DNA from: an uncultured Lachnospiraceae bacterium
GTDB taxonomy: Bacteria; Bacillota; Clostridia; Lachnospirales; Lachnospiraceae
Assembly: GCA_947652735.1 (NCBI GenBank)
Contig: CANTEG010000006.1
Coordinates: 62,001 to 126,000, forward strand
Direction: 5' to 3'
Length of the DNA: 64,000 nt
This document shows, one piece after another, positions 60,077 to 64,000 of this stretch (position 1 is its first letter; every line of letters begins with the position of its first letter). The translations under genes were made by a program, and so were the position numbers. The notes beneath the pieces were generated by a model that was not told the DNA's origin, ran no database searches, and saw nothing but the letters and a program-made list of their open reading frames with translations.

Positions 60077-61969
60077 ATGATTAAATTGCTTGACCAGACA
60101 ACGATAGATAAGATAGCTGCGGGGGAGGTTATTGAACGTCCGTCATCAGTTGTCAAGGAGCTTTTGGAAAACTCTATAGATGCGGGTGCTTCTGCCATAA
60201 CGGTTGAGATAAAGGAGGGCGGACTTTCCTTTATCAGAGTGACGGATAATGGCTGCGGAATACCGAAGGAGCAGGTTAAAACCGCATATTTGCGCCATGC
60301 TACAAGTAAAATCGAGACGGTAGATGACTTATCTTATATTACATCCTTAGGTTTTCGGGGAGAGGCACTTTCCACAATTGCTGCCGTGTCACAGTGTGAG
60401 ATGGTAACAAAAACGGCAGGCTCTATAACAGGTGTAAAATACGTTATAAACGGAGGCGTTGAGGAGGACCTTAAGGAGATTGGTGTTCCTGAGGGGACAA
60501 CAATAGTTGTAAGAAACCTGTTTTACAATACTCCAGCAAGAAAAAAATTCTTAAAGTCATCCATGACTGAAGCTTCCTATATCGCTGATTTGGTTCTACG
60601 GATTGCACTGTCACATCCTGACATTGCTCTGAAGCTCATTGTGAATGGTCAGTCCAAGATAAGCAGCTCAGGAAACGGAGATTTAAAAAATACGATTTAT
60701 GAGCTGTTCGGAAGGGATATCACATCCAATATTATGGAGGTAAGCTACGAGGATAGCGAAATCAAAATCGGTGGGTACATTGGAAAGCCTTTTATCGCAA
60801 GGGGAAACAGAGGGCTGGAAACCTATTTTATCAACCGCAGATTTATCAGGAGCAACGTGGTAAACAGGGCAATTGAGGAGGGTTACAAAACATTTGTCAT
60901 GCAGCATAAATTCCCGTTTACCGTGCTTTATATTGATTTGCCAACAGATAAATGTGATATCAATGTGCATCCGACCAAGATGGAATTCAAATATGATAAT
61001 GAAAAGCAGTTGTTTGAGACCATAACCCATACAATCAGGGATGCCTTAAATGGAAAGGAAATTATTCCGAAAGAAGTATCTTACGAAAAAGCAGCGGAGC
61101 CTGTGGCAAAAAAACAAAAACCTGCGGAGCCGTATGAAGTCAACAGGCGGGAAAATCATACTCCTAAGCCGGACATAAGAGCAGGAAAATACAGTCCGAC
61201 ATATAAGATACTGGAATCTTTAAAGAAAAACGGAGAAAATCTTAAGCCAAGTGAAGAAACAAAAACGGAGATACCAAATTATGCTGAGCAGATTGAAAAC
61301 TCGGTGATGCGGGATAAGGGTGTGCAGTATACTACATCAGCCAACAGGCAGACAAGTATGTTTGATGATGATTTTCTTACACAAAAAGCAAGGGCAAAGC
61401 ACAGGATTATCGGACAAGTATTTGGTACATACTGGCTGATGGAATATGAAAACAATCTTTATATCATGGACCAGCATGCAGCCCATGAAAAGGTCAAATA
61501 TGAGGAACTCATGAGTACCCTTAAGGGACGTGAAGTTTTATCACAGCAGCTTATGCCGCCTATGGTGATTACGGTTACATATGCAGAACGGCAGGCAATC
61601 CTTGACCATTACGACATGTTTATGAAAATAGGCTACGATATTGTGGAATTTGGCGGAAATGAGTTTAAAATCAATGCAGTACCGTCAAATATTTACGGAA
61701 TACACGGAAGACAGATGTTTATGGAATTTGTCGGTTCACTGATTAATAATTCAGGATATGTAACAGATGATGTTTTTATCAAAAAGCTTTCAACAATGGC
61801 ATGTAAGGCAGCAATCAAGGGTAACACGCAAATCAGCCTGCCTGAAGCAAATGCCCTGATTGAAAAGCTGCTTAGCTTAGAGAATCCTTATACATGTCCC
61901 CACGGAAGACCGACTATTATATCCATAAGTGAACAGGAGCTTGAAAAAAAATTTAAAAGGATTGTATAA
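60077..61969 (+). CDS. mutL: DNA mismatch repair protein MutL
   Basis: MutL links MutS to strand removal. The 630-residue protein has the GHKL ATPase (ENSIDAGAS, DNGCGI, GFRGEALSTIAAV), a variable Lys/Pro-rich linker (about 335-440) and the C-terminal domain with the endonuclease signature DQHAAHEKVKYE, ACKAAIKGN and CPHGRPT. It should therefore nick DNA, as in bacteria without MutH. AGGATAGG precedes the ATG, and the gene belongs to the miaB-mutS-mutL-miaA cluster. Confidence 0.97.
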   Translation: MIKLLDQTTIDKIAAGEVIERPSSVVKELLENSIDAGASAITVEIKEGGLSFIRVTDNGCGIPKEQVKTAYLRHATSKIETVDDLSYITSLGFRGEALSTIAAVSQCEMVTKTAGSITGVKYVINGGVEEDLKEIGVPEGTTIVVRNLFYNTPARKKFLKSSMTEASYIADLVLRIALSHPDIALKLIVNGQSKISSSGNGDLKNTIYELFGRDITSNIMEVSYEDSEIKIGGYIGKPFIARGNRGLETYFINRRFIRSNVVNRAIEEGYKTFVMQHKFPFTVLYIDLPTDKCDINVHPTKMEFKYDNEKQLFETITHTIRDALNGKEIIPKEVSYEKAAEPVAKKQKPAEPYEVNRRENHTPKPDIRAGKYSPTYKILESLKKNGENLKPSEETKTEIPNYAEQIENSVMRDKGVQYTTSANRQTSMFDDDFLTQKARAKHRIIGQVFGTYWLMEYENNLYIMDQHAAHEKVKYEELMSTLKGREVLSQQLMPPMVITVTYAERQAILDHYDMFMKIGYDIVEFGGNEFKINAVPSNIYGIHGRQMFMEFVGSLINNSGYVTDDVFIKKLSTMACKAAIKGNTQISLPEANALIEKLLSLENPYTCPHGRPTIISISEQELEKKFKRIV

Positions 61970-62039
61970 ATTTAAAATCATGTTCCATTAATTGGACATG
62001 AAAAAAACACATTTTAGATTTATATTATAGAGGATATTT

Positions 62040-62993
62040 ATGGATATTATGAAAAAGCCGCTTGTGATTATAACAGGACCTACGGCAGTTGGTAAAACAG
62101 AGCTTTCGATAGAGCTTGCAAAAAAAATAAACGGTGAGATTATATCGGCAGATTCCGTTCAGGTATATCGGCAGATGAATATTGGCTCAGCTAAGATAAC
62201 CACGGAGGAAATGCAGGGGATACCACATCATCTGATTGATATATTAGAGCCTGATGAAGCATTTAATATTGCCTTGTTTAAAGAGCTTTGCTGTAATGCC
62301 ATAAAGGATATATATGGCAGGGGAAAAATCCCGGTAATTGTCGGTGGAACAGGATTTTATATACAATCGGTTGTATATGATGTTGCTTTTGAGGATACAG
62401 CCGTAGATGATATAAGGAAAAAATATGAGTTTCTACATAAGGAACATGGTTCTCTTTATATACATAATCTTCTAAAAAATGTTGACCCAAAATCTGCAGA
62501 CAGTATACATCCCAACAATTATAAAAGGGTAATACGTGCACTGGAATACTATGAGCAGACAGGAGAAAAAATATCCGGGCACAATGAATCACAAAGGCAA
62601 AACGACTCTCCATACAATTTCGGATATTTTGTTCTTAACTGTGACAGGCAGCTTTTGTATGACAGGATAAACAAAAGAGTTGATTTGATGCTGGAAACAG
62701 GGCTTGTGGACGAGCTTATATTTTTGAAGGAAAAATATAAGGTAAACAGGCAGATGGTTTCTATGCAGGCGTTAGGTTACAAAGAAATACTTGATTATTT
62801 GGACGGACAAATTAGCCTTGATGAGGCGGTATATCTTATCAAGCGGGACACAAGACATTTTGCCAAAAGACAGCTTACGTGGTTCCGCCGTGAACGGGAA
62901 GTTATATGGGTGGATAAGGATGCCCTTTCGGGTATTGACAATCAGCTCAATTTTATTATGGATAAATTATCAGAAAAAAACATTATTGAATGA
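62040..62993 (+). CDS. miaA: tRNA dimethylallyltransferase MiaA
   Basis: MiaA adds the dimethylallyl group to A37 of tRNAs that read U-starting codons, providing the substrate of MiaB. The 317-residue protein has the P-loop GPTAVGKTELS, the DSVQVYRQMNIGSAK motif, GGTGFYIQ and FAKRQLTWFRRE. The ATG at 62040 has GAGG 6 nt upstream; another ATG at 62049 is less well placed. hfq, which follows miaA in many genomes, is missing here; the next gene starts after 12 nt. Confidence 0.96.
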   Translation: MDIMKKPLVIITGPTAVGKTELSIELAKKINGEIISADSVQVYRQMNIGSAKITTEEMQGIPHHLIDILEPDEAFNIALFKELCCNAIKDIYGRGKIPVIVGGTGFYIQSVVYDVAFEDTAVDDIRKKYEFLHKEHGSLYIHNLLKNVDPKSADSIHPNNYKRVIRALEYYEQTGEKISGHNESQRQNDSPYNFGYFVLNCDRQLLYDRINKRVDLMLETGLVDELIFLKEKYKVNRQMVSMQALGYKEILDYLDGQISLDEAVYLIKRDTRHFAKRQLTWFRREREVIWVDKDALSGIDNQLNFIMDKLSEKNIIE

Positions 62994-63005
62994 CAGGAGG
63001 CAACA

Positions 63006-64000
63006 ATGTCACAGGATTTAATTAGGAAGTATTATATAGATAATGGAATCAATGAAAAGGTTTATGATTTTTGTAATCAGATTGAAGAAAGCTTAAAGGA
63101 CAGATTTGACCGTATAGATAAAATGGCAGAGCTGAATCAGATTAAGGTAATAAAAGCAATGCAGGGTGCAAAACTGGCCGAACAACATCTTTACGGTACA
63201 ACAGGGTATGGATATAACGACAGCGGCAGAGAAGCTGTTGAGGAAATATATGCAAAGGTTTTTAAGACGGAAGACGCTCTTGTGAGACAACAGATTACAT
63301 GTGGTACACATGCCCTTTCCATTGCACTTTCAGGGAATTTGCGTCCGGGAGATGAAATTCTTTCACCTGTGGGACGGGTATATGATACTTTGGAGGGTGT
63401 TATCGGTATAAGGGAGAGCAAAGGCTCGCTTGCGGAGTATGGAATTACATTCAATAAAGTAGATTTACTGCCAAACGGTGATTTTGATTATGAAGGAATT
63501 AAAAATGCCATCAATGAGCGGACAAGACTCATAGAAATACAGCGTTCCAAGGGCTATGAGACAAGACCTACCCTTTCGGTTGAACAAATTGGTGAACTTA
63601 TTTCCTTTATAAAGGGAATTAAACCTGATGTTATATGTATGGTTGACAACTGCTACGGTGAATTTGTTGAGGCGATTGAGCCGTCGGAGGTGGGAGCAGA
63701 TATGGTTATAGGTTCCCTCATAAAAAATCCGGGCGGCGGTCTTGCACCGATAGGCGGATATATTTGTGGCACGAAAGAATGTGTGGAGAATTGTGCTTAC
63801 AGGCTGACAACGCCGGGACTTGGCAAGGAGGTTGGTGCCTCCCTTGGTGTGACGCGAAATATTGCACAGGGACTTTTTCTTGCACCTGCGGTTACTGCCG
63901 CGTCCTTAAAAGGAGCAATATTTGCTTCAAATATATATGAGAAACTGGGCTTTAAGACCATTCCTGACAGCAGGCAGGAACGATATGATATTATACAGGC
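63006..64000 (+). CDS. Methionine gamma-lyase family protein (PLP-dependent), 3' end cut
   Basis: The frame is open to the window end, giving 331 residues so far. It matches the PF06838-type methionine gamma-lyase family, sometimes labelled aluminium resistance protein (B. subtilis YnbB): TTGYGYNDSGREAVEEIYAKV (in parts), VRQQITCGTHALSIAL, VDNCYGEFVE and the probable PLP lysine in GSLIKNPGGGLAP. Such proteins are fold-type I PLP enzymes; the real substrate is not settled. The ATG follows AGGAGG by 6 nt. The miaA-ynbB order is common in Firmicutes, normally with hfq between. Confidence 0.9.
   Translation, partial: MSQDLIRKYYIDNGINEKVYDFCNQIEESLKDRFDRIDKMAELNQIKVIKAMQGAKLAEQHLYGTTGYGYNDSGREAVEEIYAKVFKTEDALVRQQITCGTHALSIALSGNLRPGDEILSPVGRVYDTLEGVIGIRESKGSLAEYGITFNKVDLLPNGDFDYEGIKNAINERTRLIEIQRSKGYETRPTLSVEQIGELISFIKGIKPDVICMVDNCYGEFVEAIEPSEVGADMVIGSLIKNPGGGLAPIGGYICGTKECVENCAYRLTTPGLGKEVGASLGVTRNIAQGLFLAPAVTAASLKGAIFASNIYEKLGFKTIPDSRQERYDIIQ

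Overview
The window looks like a chromosomal segment of a low-GC, spore-forming Clostridia bacterium, most likely a member of the Lachnospiraceae. Pointers are the spoIIGA-sigE pair, AGGAGG-type ribosome binding sites with frequent GTG and TTG starts, a class B sortase, Cpl-7 repeat lysozyme, acidic Asp/Thr/Ser tails, the miaB-mutS-mutL-miaA order, and a leucine-rich-repeat (BspA-type) gene remnant. No rRNA, CRISPR array, insertion sequence or integrase gene is visible. Almost all genes are on the + strand; only two (a DEDD exonuclease and ttcA) are on the - strand.

Layout. 1-7.1 kb: the end of a propeller/HD-GYP signalling protein, enolase, then secG, rnr (RNase R), smpB, a small membrane protein and ssrA (tmRNA), i.e. 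the trans-translation quality-control set in one place. 7.1-9.3 kb: a small islet bounded by the true ssrA 3' end and a decayed second copy of it; it holds a DUF3137-like membrane protein and a frameshifted lipoprotein, with copies of a dispersed intergenic repeat. 9.5-11.6 kb: an AgrA/AgrC-like LytTR regulator and GHKL kinase preceded by a 37-bp direct repeat. 11.6-21.1 kb: exonuclease, DivIVA-like protein, ruvA-ruvB, zapA, a U32 peptidase-family enzyme, and an FtsW/RodA-PBP pair whose genes overlap by 92 nt. 21.3-24.2 kb: a lipoprotein, a Nudix hydrolase and sortase B.

24.2-30.1 kb: an AT-rich accessory block: a Sec-secreted Ser/Thr/Asn-rich peptide, an unrecognised lipoprotein, an ABC ATPase, a permease, and a second permease fused to a large propeller-like domain. 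It resembles a secreted-peptide/ABC immunity or sensing system and has a LytTR-type tandem repeat in its upstream region. 30.3-32.6 kb: spoIIGA-sigE, an LRR-gene remnant and tRNA-Leu(CAA). 32.6-41.2 kb: a DUF3784-like protein, a large hybrid histidine kinase, a GH25 lysozyme with three Cpl-7 repeats, a polysaccharide flippase and a subtilase.

41.2-54.5 kb: a HAD phosphatase, a TetM-like ribosomal GTPase fused to a YacP/Rae1 NYN nuclease domain (the most interesting single gene here), thioredoxin, a VanY-type carboxypeptidase, a TPR protein, HflX, an RsmF-type rRNA methyltransferase, an SDR, an RluA-family synthase, RecU and NAD synthetase. 54.5-64 kb: ttcA (-), an SOS-type LysM protein with three LexA boxes, miaB, mutS, mutL, miaA and the start of a methionine gamma-lyase-family gene that runs off the window.

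Two themes recur: ribosome rescue and translation quality control (RNase R, SmpB, tmRNA, TetM-Rae1 fusion, HflX, several rRNA/tRNA modifiers) and DNA repair/recombination (RuvAB, RecU, MutSL, SOS boxes). All family names come from reading motifs by eye; no database search was run.
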